Below are positions 22,838 through 34,185 of a DNA stretch of 64,000 nucleotides, piece after piece. Under the pieces are notes generated by a model. That model did no database searches, was not told where the DNA came from, and worked only from the letters and a program-made list of their open reading frames with translations. A program made the position numbers and the translations under genes. The number at the start of each line of letters is the position of its first letter. Position 1 is the stretch's first letter. This DNA comes from Cryptomeria japonica (taxonomy: Eukaryota; Streptophyta; Pinopsida; Cupressales; Cupressaceae): the NCBI RefSeq assembly GCF_030272615.1, contig NC_081410.1:139726849-139790848 (forward strand). Reading direction: 5' to 3'.

Positions 22838-23111
22838 GAGAAGCCTCTAGATTTTATGGTTATTCTTCAGCTGCTCACAACTTGGAGGCTCAACCCGCCT
22901 CCTAGCTCCCCCCATAATGCTTAGATAAATCACAACAATCACTTTGAATAGAGAGGTCTGAACAAAATAGATATCAACCCACAAAGCATGCAAAATAATG
23001 GTACAACAATTATATCGTCCGCAACCAACACATGCCAAAAGGAGAAAGAGGATGATCTTTCTAGATTCACTACTAGTAATTAAAATAGTATTACTCATTG
23101 TCCTTACAGAT

Positions 23112-23775
23112 TCAAATTGTGTCATAAAGAATAAGCATGTAGAGCTCAGTGTCCACCCTATCTTCATTGGTCCACATCACTTTACTAACACTACTGACCC
23201 CTTTGTTAGCAAGGTAGCTGGCAACAACATTGGACTCCCTATAAATATGAGAAATAATATAATTTTCAAAAGAATTAATGATTTCCCTAGCTTTGTTTAT
23301 CCATGCCTCCACATTCCACGATGTCCTAGAAATACCTTTGAGATAATGTATAATGTTTTTGGAATTACCCTCAATCCATACATATTTGAAGTTATGTCGT
23401 CTAGCAAGATTAAGACCTTGAAACACCTCAATGGCTTCAACAAGGTGGTTAGACTGAGTTCCCAAGGGGAGCGCCACCATTGAAATTAACATACCATTAT
23501 GATCTCTCAACACTCCCCCACATCCAACTGGCCCAGGGTTACCCTTGGCTGCCCCATCAAAGTTCATTCTGACCTAGCCCTGTGGGTGCCTGCTCCAAGC
23601 TTGGATGACCCTACTCTTTGGGTTATTCTTCAGAGCCAAAGAAATATCAATCTACACCTCCCAATCCTAGGCAACCCTGAGCTCATAATCATTACAAACC
23701 AATCTGTTATGGAGGCTAGGCCTTGGGTTCAAAATAGATAGGTTATCATTAATAGCCCGATTGATTTTTCTAAAA
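23112..23775 (-). pseudogene. N3A RNase H domain, plant LINE/RVT_3 type (decayed)
   Basis: On the minus strand NFDGAAKGNPGPVGCGG (first catalytic Asp in NFDG) is followed by GGVLRDHNG, an LVEAIEVFQGL block with the expected Glu, IEGNSKNII (the usual EGDS Asp is Asn here) and HIYRESNVVASYLA. These are the landmarks of the RNase H fold found at the end of plant LINEs and in RVT_3 proteins. The ATG at 23567 is not the true start: homology continues upstream to about 23775 through a linker ending in G-stop-V before the domain, where copy B has GWVKINFDG. It is one module of N3, not an independent gene. Likely inactive. Confidence 0.8.
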
Positions 23776-23829
23776 ACCTAGCTAGTTCACATAGGAGGAA
23801 AAGGCTTTGGAAAGGCTATGAATTTTAGC

Positions 23830-24838
23830 ATCATACCTTCTCATAGCATTGGCTTGTTGTTTCTAAAGCCATTTTCCTCAAATCCATTTAGTGTATATAT
23901 TGTAGTCATTGTATCCCATGAGATACATTTCTTTGGGGTATTTTTTCAATAATTCACATGCCTTGCCTATCTTTTTTGGCTATCCACCATTCATGTAGTG
24001 GTGGGGAGAAATCATGGCATTCCTCTATTCTTCGATGGGTGTCAACACGTTGTTCCAAAGTTTCCATTTTGGTGTAGGTAGGGAAGGAGAGTTACTCACA
24101 AATGATGTGAGTCTTTGGCTTTACACCTAGTAATTTGCATTTTATTTGAAGTTATAAAACCTTTCATCAAATGCATTTAGTGCATATACTGCATTTCTTG
24201 TATATCTTTGTTCCAAACTTCATATTATGGTGTTGAAAGAGGTTGAGGAATTTATATTTCACAACATGAATATCAAATTATCTTGAGAATTTCAAAAACC
24301 GTTCAACCATTGTGCTTTTTGTAGGCACTGCAATCATGGTTTCCATGAGATCACATTTTTGTGAGGCATCATGGAAAATGGTTCGTACACCTTATCTATA
24401 CTTCTGCATTTTGCTTTTATATTAGGGAAATTACAACCATAGTATTTGACAAAATCTCTTTGAGCTTCAATAGATGTTCACGACCACTTCCAAAGCTTCC
24501 ATATTGGTGCATGCAGGAGGATGCTGGGAGAGGTTTTGGTGATTGGCTTTACTCTTGGCTATCACATTTTTCTGTGAGTTTCTACGACCTTTTCCACAAA
24601 TGCAATTCATGCATTACAGAAATTATGTTGTTCCATGAGAAATTTCTTTCAAGGATGCTATTAGACAACTCATGCGCCTTGTGTTTATATCCATATTATG
24701 CATTCATGCCTGCCAAAATTCTTAACTATTACATCTTATAACTCCCTTTTATCCTTTGATGGGAGTCAATACACAGCTCCAAAGTTGAATTGACAACATG
24801 TATAGGCAAAAAAAATGTTGGGAATGGTCATGGAGCAT
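23830..24838 (-). pseudogene. PPR gene fragment inside N3A (decayed)
   Basis: Minus-strand translation, switching frames at several indels, gives successive PLS-type pentatricopeptide repeats: a SWNNMI-like block, an ACTNIEALE-like block, MSHKNVISW, LGVKP, a YAKMETLEQ-like block and IPQRNVS. PPR proteins bind organelle RNA in plants. There is no intact frame. The fragment covers about three repeat triplets, lacks N and C termini, and lies immediately upstream of the RNase H linker in the same orientation. It is better preserved for reading in copy B (39160-40168). Either N3 captured a host PPR segment, or a PPR retrocopy inserted into it. Confidence 0.72.
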
Positions 24839-26646
24839 CGTTCATATATCTACTAATTGTGACATCTAGAAAGCCTTAAAAATAATATTAATAAATCCAT
24901 CTTGCATCTCCCATTATCATCCTGTCCCATTTAACATCACTACCCTCAATCCATACTTAGTGCCACCATAAACTTGCACAAAGTAGAAATCCTAAGTTTT
25001 TATACAAATACAAATTAGGGTAAATTCTTATGGGACCCATTTTTTATTTTTTCAAGCTCCGAAGACCAAATCTTTTAATGTTAATAGCTCCTAACTCGAG
25101 ACTTGCCAAGAAGAATTTTAATTTTCATGAAGTGCTGAGAGATATGTCATTTCACCATGGTTTATGTGCATGGTCCCATAAAACTTGCCTTCAATTTTTC
25201 AACTCAACACTCGCTGAACTGGAAAATGATCTTTACCGAGCACCAAGAAGAATTATTTGTCGAGGCTTTATGGTTGAAGGATTTCACATTCTAAAGTGTT
25301 ATTTTGCAATTCAATGATACATATTTAATAATATTCCAAAACATTATTAAATTATAATTTAAAAATTTATTCAAATCCCATATTTACCTGCTCGTGGATC
25401 TGTGTATGTGAAATGGAAAATAGGCCACACATTACTTAAAACCATGCCCTCATTTTTCATATCTATGCTATTATTTAAATCATAAAAATGATTTAAATAA
25501 CAAGACACCAATATCAATCTTGAAAATACAATGACAACTTGATGAGGCAAGTCAGGTCCCTTGTGGGTATGACCTAATTTTTTTTTTGCTTGCAAACAAC
25601 TGGGCCCTTTTGCAAAGTGACCAAAACAAGCTTGGAGCCTCTAGAAACGCTCTTGAAAACTGACCAAATGGAAACATGCAACCATGGAAATTGGTAGGTA
25701 CGTAAAATGATGTGTTGGAAACCATACTACAAAGTGAATTCATATGATGATGCCTGGGGTGCAAGATATTACACCTCAAAGTTGACTACTTAGCTATTTT
25801 TGCACTGGAACCTGCAAGAACCCCTCCAAACCCATTTCAATTGTATTTTGAAAAAATAACAAACGGTCATGAACATCTAAAAAAATTGTAAAGGAGATAA
25901 TTGAACTATAAAAAATTTAGTGGACCAATTGGTTTGATAAGCAGGTCACCAAGTTGAGAGATAAAAATCAAAATCCAAGGACATTTTAACCAGTTTAACA
26001 CTAATTTTGCCTAGAAAACTGAACAATCTGCATTTGGTTTTGACCTGGAAAAGACATTAAATGAAATATGGGGACTCTAAAAACTAGCATGAAATATTAT
26101 TAAGATATGGGGAATCACAAAAAAATATGAGTTTGATGTAATAATCATCTGGATGTGAAATTTGAATGCTCAAATTAGCTCTTTGAAAAACATTTCATTG
26201 TGCATACTACAAAACATGAGAAATTGCAAACGATTTGGACTTGGAAAATATGTCAAATGAAGTCTTAGGGATCTGAGAATGGACAAAGGGGTACAAAAAT
26301 ATGATGGGAATGTAGGGGAACAAATTATTTTCATGACATTCAATGAGATTCAAAATGCAAACCTCCAAAGTAGGCCACTTGGACAATTCTAAAAATGGAC
26401 ATACAGTGAACCTTTGTTGACCCCTTAAATCAAATGCTTGAAAAATATATCTAATCTGATAATGGGAGGATGTAAGTGAGAATATGCACTTAATGATAAC
26501 ATATGAACACATTCCTAGAGCCATTTCTCATAATACTCATCTAGCCTCAAAATGTATCTCTCTACAATGAGCTATTTGGGCAATCTTTAAAAGTGTATCT
26601 TTGAGTGTTGCAACTGATTTTTCATCATAGGCACTTCAATTTTATC
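24839..26646. other. N3A interior without recognisable gene
   Basis: About 1.8 kb with no supported ORF. A perfect 13-bp inverted repeat (TTATTTAAATCAT at 25471-25483 and ATGATTTAAATAA at 25488-25500) is its only clear structure. Confidence 0.5.
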
Positions 26647-27651
26647 TCAAATTTGAAGGTACCAACAATATCCATGTGTAGCATCAAGAGAGGGTTTATT
26701 CTTAGGTGGAATTGGATTGAAGTTTAAAGATGCCCAATCAATTTCTAGGCATGTGTTAGGATAAAAATTTTGAGTATCAAATTTAGGCATCTTAGATTTT
26801 CTATAGAAAGAAGGTGTGAAATCTAAGGACCCCCAATCATCCTCCAAGGGTTCTTCTTTAGGAACTTATTTAGTAGAAGATAGTGTATTTGTCTGAATTG
26901 GAGAGAGGATACAAGTAGGAACTAACAAAGTATATTGTGCTTCAATTTGTATGTTCTTGTTGGTTTCCAAAGTAAACACTTCATTATTATATGTGTAAGG
27001 CATTGCATGATAATTAGGAATATTTTTTTGTTTTTGTCGAGGCTAAGAGACATGTTTATCAAGGTGAACAAAAACCTCAGGGTTCTCAACACTATGAATG
27101 ACATTGATTTGATCTTTGTTAGGTTCTTCATTTTTGGGAGATAGAGATTTGGAAACATTATAATGATGAGAAGTGGTATCATTATCTTGCTCTAAAGTAT
27201 CATCATGAGTAAGACAATCTTAAGGAAATGCACCATCATATATTATTAATGCTTCATCTCTAGGGGGAAATCCTTAAAACAAGGTATGGTATCACTAGGA
27301 AATGTAGCCACAATATCATCCTCTTGCACCAAATAATCCTGGGGGGGGGCGGGGCGGGGGCGGGGCAAGGGCGGGGGGGGGGGGGGGGGTGGTGTGGGTG
27401 TACATTTTAGGAGAAGGATGAACATAATTCTCCAAAGCTCCACCTTTAGGAGGGAAATATTTGAAAGAAGTGTTCATATTATCTTCTTGCACCAATGTGC
27501 CCTCATTGGTAGGACCAATTTTGGGAGAGGGTAAGTCATAGCTATGAATGAAATGGAGAACTAAGTTGTCATCATATGCATGAAAGGGAACATCATGAAA
27601 ATGTTTAATGTAACTTGAAATTTAACTAGCAAAATAAGATAAGAACTCCAT
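26647..27651 (-). pseudogene. N3A first ORF remnant (uncharacterised)
   Basis: Minus-strand frames between 27651 and 26647 carry an acidic, Pro-rich protein remnant with MEFLSYFASSISIYI-like start, EEPLEDDWG and CLEIDWASLNFNPIPPKN. It is broken by stops and a G-rich expansion (27341-27400). It lies just downstream of the 5' LTR, where Tat/Ogre-type elements carry an extra ORF ahead of gag; identity with that ORF is not shown. The same segments are open for 87 and 116 residues in copy B. Confidence 0.4.
27341..27400. repeat. G-rich expansion, predicted G-quadruplex, copy A only
   Basis: Nine Gs, then GGGG, GGGGG and GGGG blocks separated by single C or CAA, then a run of 17 Gs ending in GGTGGTGTGGG. 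The equivalent place in copy B (about 42683-42695) has only ATGGGGGGAGG. Four or more G-runs of at least three with short loops satisfy the G-quadruplex pattern. Confidence 0.7.
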
Positions 27652-28236
27652 ATTCTCGTATGGTCAAACAAAAAATTTATATTTCATGTTTAACCAAAGT
27701 AATGTTCACTCAACATATGCATGGAAATTTCAATAAAGGAGGGAAATGTTGAATTTCAAATTTGAAAATTTTAATTAAAAAATGCAAAATTTTGTAAAAG
27801 TGATTTGATTAAACCATTAACTAAGAAATTTGACTTATGAATTTTAAAGATAAATGCCTCTAAATCATAGCATATCATATCATAAAGGTCAGATCTGAAA
27901 ATGAAATTGAAAAATTATGCAATCCACAAATCAAATTAACCAGAATAAATTAGTGTTTTTGTGAAGTAAACCTCTAGATTTATGTGATTTGATCAAAACA
28001 AGATCTGTGATTGCAAAATTAAAATTTAGAATGTTCATAGTTTGAATTTGAAACAATTAAATCAAATTAGACAATTCGCAAACTCAATTTTAAAATAAAA
28101 AAATTAGGTTTATTGTTCAGTCAACCTCTAAATTTTTAAATTCAATTGGAAATTAAACTTGTAAATGTAAATTTGAATTTAAAATTGCATAAACACTCAT
28201 ATCTGAGAACATAAATTAGAAATAAAGGAGTAAGGA

Positions 28237-28249
28237 TTTGAGTTCACCA
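28237..28249 (-). other. N3A candidate primer-binding site
   Basis: On the minus strand TGGTGAACTCAAA begins three bases after the LTR end (28253). It is conserved in copy B as TGGTGAACTCGAC. I cannot name a matching tRNA. Confidence 0.35.
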
Positions 28250-28252
28250 AAA

Positions 28253-29425
28253 TGTAATCGTATAAAATTAGGGTTTCCACAATTAGATATATGAAAAACA
28301 CTAATTTTACTTACGGACCATCACATGAAAAGAGGGGTAAACCCAGTAGATCTAGCCACAAATAAGAAAGGATAGGGCTGAGAATCATTATCAGGTTTAC
28401 TAGATTTGAATTGATTGCCCTCTTTTTAAGTTGAATTGTAAAATGCTGATATTAGGGTAAATGTGCCAAAATTAAAGTAATTATGCATGAATAGTGAGCT
28501 ACAATCGCCAAATTGAGCCACAAACCTAGATCTGAGCAATGTAAGAATATTTGGATTTTTTCCAAGAAGGAGCTCCTAAAATTTTAAAACTGGTATACTT
28601 GTCACACCGGTCCTCTGCACTTTTTCGTTGTCCAAATTCATCACTATAAATAAAGCTAATTCTAAATATCGTAGCTCTATACTTGCTTCCTACACATAGA
28701 AAGAAGGGGAAATAGGTTGGTAATAGGGGTTTGAATAATTCAAACCCCAATTTAGGAATTAACCTTGAATGAAATATTGCAAATACTAAAATAAACAATG
28801 GAAAGATATACCTCAGATCTGCAATGACTAATAATGATGCTTTGCTGCTTGAATGTAATCACATATGTTGTATAAAACGGTATGAACATGACAAAACCCT
28901 AATTATACACACGTGCTACATATGAATGATGTGATTTTGTTCCACAATGATTGAATGAAGAGTATGCAGTCTTGAAGATTTTTGAAAATGCTTGATGGTG
29001 AATGCTTCAATGCTTGAAATCTTGATTTCTTGAATATGGAGACTTAGAATGCTTGGATGGAATTAGGTTGATCAAATGTCTTTATAATTCTAAGTCAATT
29101 TACCAATTAGACTAACCTCCAACAATCATGTAGAGCCACCAATTTCATTTCCGTTTGGAGAGATAGGTCCCATCCTCCTCTTGAAAATTAGGCCCCATTG
29201 AGGGGGACCAAGGCACTAGTGCCTTGGTCCACCTCAATTAGGGACCAAAATTTAGGCATAGAGAGGAGAATACCCCTCCATAGAATCTTTTGATAGGTGT
29301 ATATGGCATCGAAATTGGAGTTAAGGAACTAAATGGACTTAGATGAGAAATGAAGGGGAGATGTGCTAAAGTAGGGGCACAAACATGAGATGTAAATTGG
29401 CCCAGTGACAATTTACGACACTACA
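28253..29425 (-). repeat. N3A 5' LTR (right)
   Basis: 1173 bp, TGTAATCG...CACTACA. It is followed by AGAGA, the right TSD copy with one mismatch to GGAGA at 17673-17677. Confidence 0.88.
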
Positions 29426-29541
29426 AGAGATAAAATTTGTTTTCAAATGAATTTCTTTTAAGTCAAACCCATAGGTAACCCGACATGCATCAGGCATTTT
29501 TGAGTCATAAGGGCCTAATTTTGAATTTTAAATCACATTTA

Positions 29542-29572
29542 TTATTTGAATCATTTTAAATGATTTAAATAA
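29542..29572. repeat. Palindromic inverted repeat in host flank
   Basis: TTATTTGAATCAT pairs with ATGATTTAAATAA (one G/T mismatch). The same arms occur inside N3 at 25471-25500 and 40818-40847. Confidence 0.6.
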
Positions 29573-29639
29573 TAAATTGTATTCTAAAGGGGGGCATTAT
29601 AAAAGCAATAATAAGAGTGCATGTAGAAATGTTGGGGTT

Positions 29640-30158
29640 TGGGATAAAATTTTGAGGAGGTACATAAAGTTCATTTTTTTAAATTTCTTTCATCGTTGTC
29701 CCTCTTATGGCCCTGCAAGGGAATAAGAAGCAACGTGCTGGATATAGGGACCTCCCGCCATCCTGCGAGAAGTTGGGGAGATGGGCATGGGAGGGCAGTA
29801 TAGGCCCTATGGACATGCAAATTGATTGTTAAGACACAAAGAAAGCTCATGGCCTTCTTTGAATAGCACTTTGAATAGTTGTTGGAATCAGATAAGCATT
29901 GGTTTGATATGTAATGAATATTGGTGAAAGGGTTTTCAAACAAATGCAATTCATGGGCATAAAGCTAATACCACAACCTTTATCAGCACCCTCCTTTCTT
30001 TTACAAATGGAAGCTTTAGAATAGCATATGGAAATCCATTGTATCACAAAGGATTTTATCAAATGTTTTAGTTGTAAAGGCTCTTATAAACATTTATGTA
30101 GAACATCTAGGCATAGCGAGTGCACACTACTTGTTTGACAAAAATACCTAATGGAGAT
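29640..30158 (+). pseudogene. PPR pseudogene, truncated copy A
   Basis: + strand remnant of PLS-type PPR repeats, cut off at the duplication junction (30159). Readable blocks include a CEKLG-like segment near 29760 and a TTFISTLLSF-like segment near 29970. The complete remnant is in copy B at 44900-46190. Confidence 0.55.
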
Positions 30159-30161
30159 ATG

Positions 30162-31592
30162 TTATAAGAAAAAAAATGTATATGCATCCATGCTTTGGAA
30201 AAATATAAGCCTTAATTACTCCACCATCCATATTCATTACACATTATCCTCTCATCTCATACATCTTTACCCACCATCCTTCCATCCTTAATTCCACTAT
30301 CTCTAGCATGGGGCATTACACTCCTTTGCAACATAGTCCTTGGGTCTCCATCATCCTACCCTCCATCCTTTATTCCTCCATATCCTATACATATCCATCC
30401 ACTCAATCCATCTATCTCCTATCCAAACAATATCTCTGTCCATTCATCCATCCTTTTACCTAACCTTGGTTCTCCCTTGTCATTGGTTCCAATCTAGTTA
30501 TCCTATATCCACAATCAAATCCTATCATATTCAATCGTATTCCCCATCTCATCCAATCCAATCCAATCACAATCCTCATCCCATCCAATCCTATTCAATC
30601 GTTGATCTTCCTCCATATTATCCAATCCATTTATGATCCCCATCACACTGAGCTTTTCCCATCTATCTAAGCTTATGTTGACTCACACATAATCCAAACA
30701 CACATCCATACTATGCTAATATAATTCTAGTGTAAATCCTTCTATCTATAGACTCTACACAACCAGCTTGTCTTTGGTCATCCATCAATCTATCCACACC
30801 CTGACCATCGGGATGCATCCTTCCCATGTCTGGCAGTTTATCCAAATCTGTTTCCCTGCCCATTGGGATGCATCCTTCCCATGTCTGACAGTCTATCCAA
30901 ATCCATGTTCTACTCTTGGAAAGAGATATTAGTTGGCCATGTGCATGTTTTTTGCATGATTGTGATTTTCTCTCTAATTTTTATCTTGTGTCCTTGGACT
31001 ATACTTGTTCAAGACTGCCTTGATCATCCTATATCTTGGTATGTCTTGGCTGGTGTATAATAGGGCATAGTTTTTATGGTATGATGTGTTCAAAGGTTTC
31101 CCTTGTATGTACCAGCAACCCTGCATTTTTTTTTTCAACACTTGCATGATTGTGTGGAAGGCATACCTGTTTGTCTGAGAGTCAGTCCACGCCTTGGATT
31201 TTTATGACATCCTACTTCCTATATTAAGTAGTGGTGTGGATAATCCTTGGCAATATCAAAACTAGGTTTTCTCTCCATATCCGCACAACAAGAAATCTCA
31301 TCCACTTTCTTCATTTCATTCATCCATCTTTCATTTATTCTCTCTTTCATCATTTTCATCCTTTCATTATTTAATCTTTTAATTCATTTCGAGAGCACAA
31401 CCATATTCTTTGAACCCGCCTATCCTCTCGAGGGGGCATACCACTACTTCCTCATCATCCTTCCTCCTCGCCATTCTTCCTCATCTCATGACTAGGACAT
31501 CAAGATACTATTACTTATCCTCATCATCCACTATGTTTTACTCTTCTTTCATATAACATCACTTCATGACGCTATATCAAAGAGGGGCAAAA
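30162..31592 (+). mobile_element. N1 partial copy B: 3' interior
   Basis: Truncated left by the duplication breakpoint. C/T-rich as in unit A. It includes the two-copy 54-bp tandem repeat near 30820-30905 and the purine tract before the LTR. No gene. Confidence 0.85.
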
Positions 31593-32555
31593 TATAGACA
31601 CCTAAAATTAATTAAATTAATATTTAATTAATTTAATCCTGTCAACATAATTAACCAGTTTAATTGTGTTAATTCCCTTCTTCTTAAGGTTAATTAAATC
31701 AAATTTAATCAATCTTATCACTATAGTCCAATAATTAATTTATCAAACAAATTAATTATTTACTTATTCTTCTAAATTCAACAAATCATTACGTCTTCTA
31801 AATTCCTCTTAGTTAATTATTCTAATTAATTAACTTAAGTCATGTGATTTCTACAAATCACTTTTCCTAATCCCTACTCAGCCTAATTAATTCTTCTAGA
31901 AACTCTCTTAATCTTGCTTAGCATTTTATATTCCTCCACTCATGTCACATCAACATTGAGACTTTCAAGGAAATTCAAATTTCTTTGAATCCCCCCATGC
32001 ATCCTTTATTTTGGAATTTTAAATTCCTCTTTCCTCTCCAAGGAATTTTATATTCCTTTTTATTCTCCCCATGCACCTTGATCCATGTTTTCCATCCCAA
32101 ATAAATCTCAACCCTTCTTACCAAAATCAATCTTGGCCCTCCATTGGCCTCCTCCAATCTATAAATTGGAGTCTCATTTTGTCACAAAGGGATATGGAAT
32201 CTTTCTCTAATGTTATGCTGCCCCTTTCTTCCTCTATCTTCTTCTATCATATCCTTATCATGTCCTTATAATTATTCATCAAATCCAAATCTATTCATTT
32301 CCATCTAATCCAAATCCAAATCCTATCAAATCATTCCAATCTTGTTATGCGTTTGGAGAGCCACCACATTCAATCAAGGAGCACATCCAATCAAGTTGGA
32401 GAAGGGGAGCTACTTCATTCTCCTCCCGCTCAATCCAAGGAACAAGTGAAGGTTCGTGAAGGTATAATGATGTTTGTTAAGTTGATCTGAATGTTTTATG
32501 TATATTTGTATTCAAACTAACCATCATACCTTCACCATAGTTTTGCCTTGGTTCA
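31593..32555 (+). repeat. N1 3' LTR, copy B
   Basis: It starts TATAGACACC like copy A, so the TG-to-TA change predates the duplication. It ends GGTTCA and is followed by GGAAT (32556-32560), the unmutated TSD. Confidence 0.9.
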
Positions 32556-33008
32556 GGAATTATATGTTTAAATCTGATAATCATTTCCATATTTTCCTTT
32601 GTTGTTGTTTTTTCCTTTTTTTCTTTTCTTTCCACTTCATACAATTGTTGAATGAAGAACAAAAGGGATCTATCACTCAAGAATTTATTCACATAAAGAC
32701 CCTCATTATATTGTATGGAGTGTATCTTCTATAGCATCATTTTTTAAAATGGTGAAATTTTTGAAAATGATGTGAATAGAGGTAAACCCACCTAGGTCTA
32801 GTAGAGCCTAAAGTAAAAAAAGGTTTTCAAAGCCTTGTCCATTGCCCACTGAGTCTAGTTGTCTGTGGATAGAAATAGGGTCATTCTTAAGACTTTCTAG
32901 CACATCAATTGGAACAACCAATAGTATCAAAAATCATGTTTTATTGATGAACTACTTTGTCACTTTTGTTCCAGAGGCAAATTAGATCATTTTTTGGCTA
33001 ATTGGAGA

Positions 33009-34185
33009 TGTAATGGTGTAAAATTAGGGTTTCCACAATTAGATATGAAAACCACTAATTTTTACTTAGGGGCCATCAAATTAAAAGAGAGGTAAACCTA
33101 ATATATCTAGCCACAAATTAATAAGGATAGGGTTGAGAATCCTTATTAGGTTTACTGGATTTTAATTGATTACCTTGTTTTTAAGTTGAATTGTAAAATG
33201 CTAAAATTAGGATAAATGTGCGAAATTGAAGTAACTATGCATGAATAATGAGATATAGTCATCGGATCGAGCCACAAACCTAGATCTGAGCAATGTAAGA
33301 ATATTCAGATTTGTTCCCAAAAGGAGCTCCTAAAATGTTGAGATCGGTATGCCCATCGCACAAGTCCTCCACACTTTTTGTTGTCCAAAGGGGAAGATGT
33401 TCATCCTCTAAATAAAGATAATCCTGAAGATCCTAGCTTCTTACCTACTTCCTACACACAAAAATAAGGGGAAATAGGTTGGGAATGGGGGTTTGTCTAA
33501 GTCAAACCCCAGTTTAGGAGTTAACCTTGAATGAAATATTGCAAATACTAAAATAAACAATGAAAATATATACCTCAGATTTGCAATGATTGGTAATGAT
33601 GCTTTGCTTCTTAAATGTAATCACATATGTTGTATGAAATGGTATGAACATGACAAAACCCTAATTACACACACATGCTTGCATTGGAATGATGTATTTT
33701 TTCTCCACAATGGTTGAATGAAGACTATGCCCTTGAAGATCTCTGAAAAATACCTGATGATGAATGCTTGAATGCTTGATTGCTTGGATGTGGAGACTTA
33801 GAATGCTTGGGTGAAATTAGGTTTATCAAATGTCTTTATGTATGTTATTCTAGGGTAATTTACCGATTAGGCCGACCTCCAATGGTCATGGAGAGCCACC
33901 AATTTCATTTCCTATCAGAGATATAGGTTGCATCCTTCTCTTAAAAATTGGGCCCCATTGAGTGGGACAAGGGCTCTAGTGCCCTAGTCCTCCTCAATTA
34001 GGGACCAAAATTTAGGCCGAGCGAGGAGGATACCTCCTCAGAGAGTCATTTGATAGGTGTATATGGCATCAAAAGTGGAGTTAAGGCACTAAACGAACCC
34101 ATATAGGAGATGAGGGGGAGACATGATAAATTAGAGGCTCAAACATGAGGTGTAAATTGGCTTGGTGACAATTTATGATGCTACA
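33009..34185 (-). repeat. N3B 3' LTR (left)
   Basis: 1177 bp, counterpart of 17678-18857. The purine tract follows at 34186-34208 on the minus strand. Confidence 0.88.

Larger units (their letters stand above)
17678..29425 (-). mobile_element. N3 (copy A): chimeric minus-strand LTR element
   Basis: Direct repeats 17678-18857 and 28253-29425 (about 1.18 kb, TGTAAT...GCTACA) flank an interior read on the minus strand. Next to the left LTR lies a minus-strand purine tract; next to the right LTR a candidate primer site. Flanks are GGAGA and AGAGA, a 5-bp TSD with one change. Minus-strand order is 5' LTR (right), decayed Pro-rich ORF, unassigned DNA, PPR gene fragment, RNase H domain, gag-like ORF with coiled coil, tandem repeats, purine tract, 3' LTR (left). 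No reverse transcriptase, integrase or protease is recognisable. LTR difference is about 10% or more by eye, so N3 is older than the duplication. Tandem repeats before the 3' LTR are typical of the Tat/Ogre group of Ty3/Gypsy; that placement is an inference. Confidence 0.82.
14856..30158. repeat. 15.3-kb tandem duplication, unit A
   Basis: This block matches 30159-45425 in the same order and orientation throughout: end of N1, host segment, all of N3, and part of a PPR pseudogene. Divergence is about 5% by eye plus small indels. The left boundary is ATGTTATAAGAAAAA at 14856. Unit A ends where unit B starts, at the ATG of 30159-30161. Because N1 and N3 are both contained with their borders, the duplication postdates both insertions. 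Confidence 0.93.

Noticed and set aside
22847-23167. 106-residue hydrophobic ORF on the minus strand, also open in copy B (38177-38497)
   Set aside because: It overlaps the RNase H end in another frame, and the two copies are too recent a duplicate for shared openness to be evidence. No motif.
23112-23567. RNase H ORF as an intact host gene starting at its Met
   Set aside because: The Met replaces an Ile seen in copy B and lies after a stop in the conserved linker; catalytic residues are changed, and it lies inside N3.
25030-25317. 95-residue + strand ORF with partial conservation in copy B (40479-40697)
   Set aside because: Conservation only reflects the recent duplication; no homology or motif recognised.
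27246-27443. Polyproline ORF on the minus strand
   Set aside because: The proline run is the G-rich expansion read backwards and is absent from copy B.
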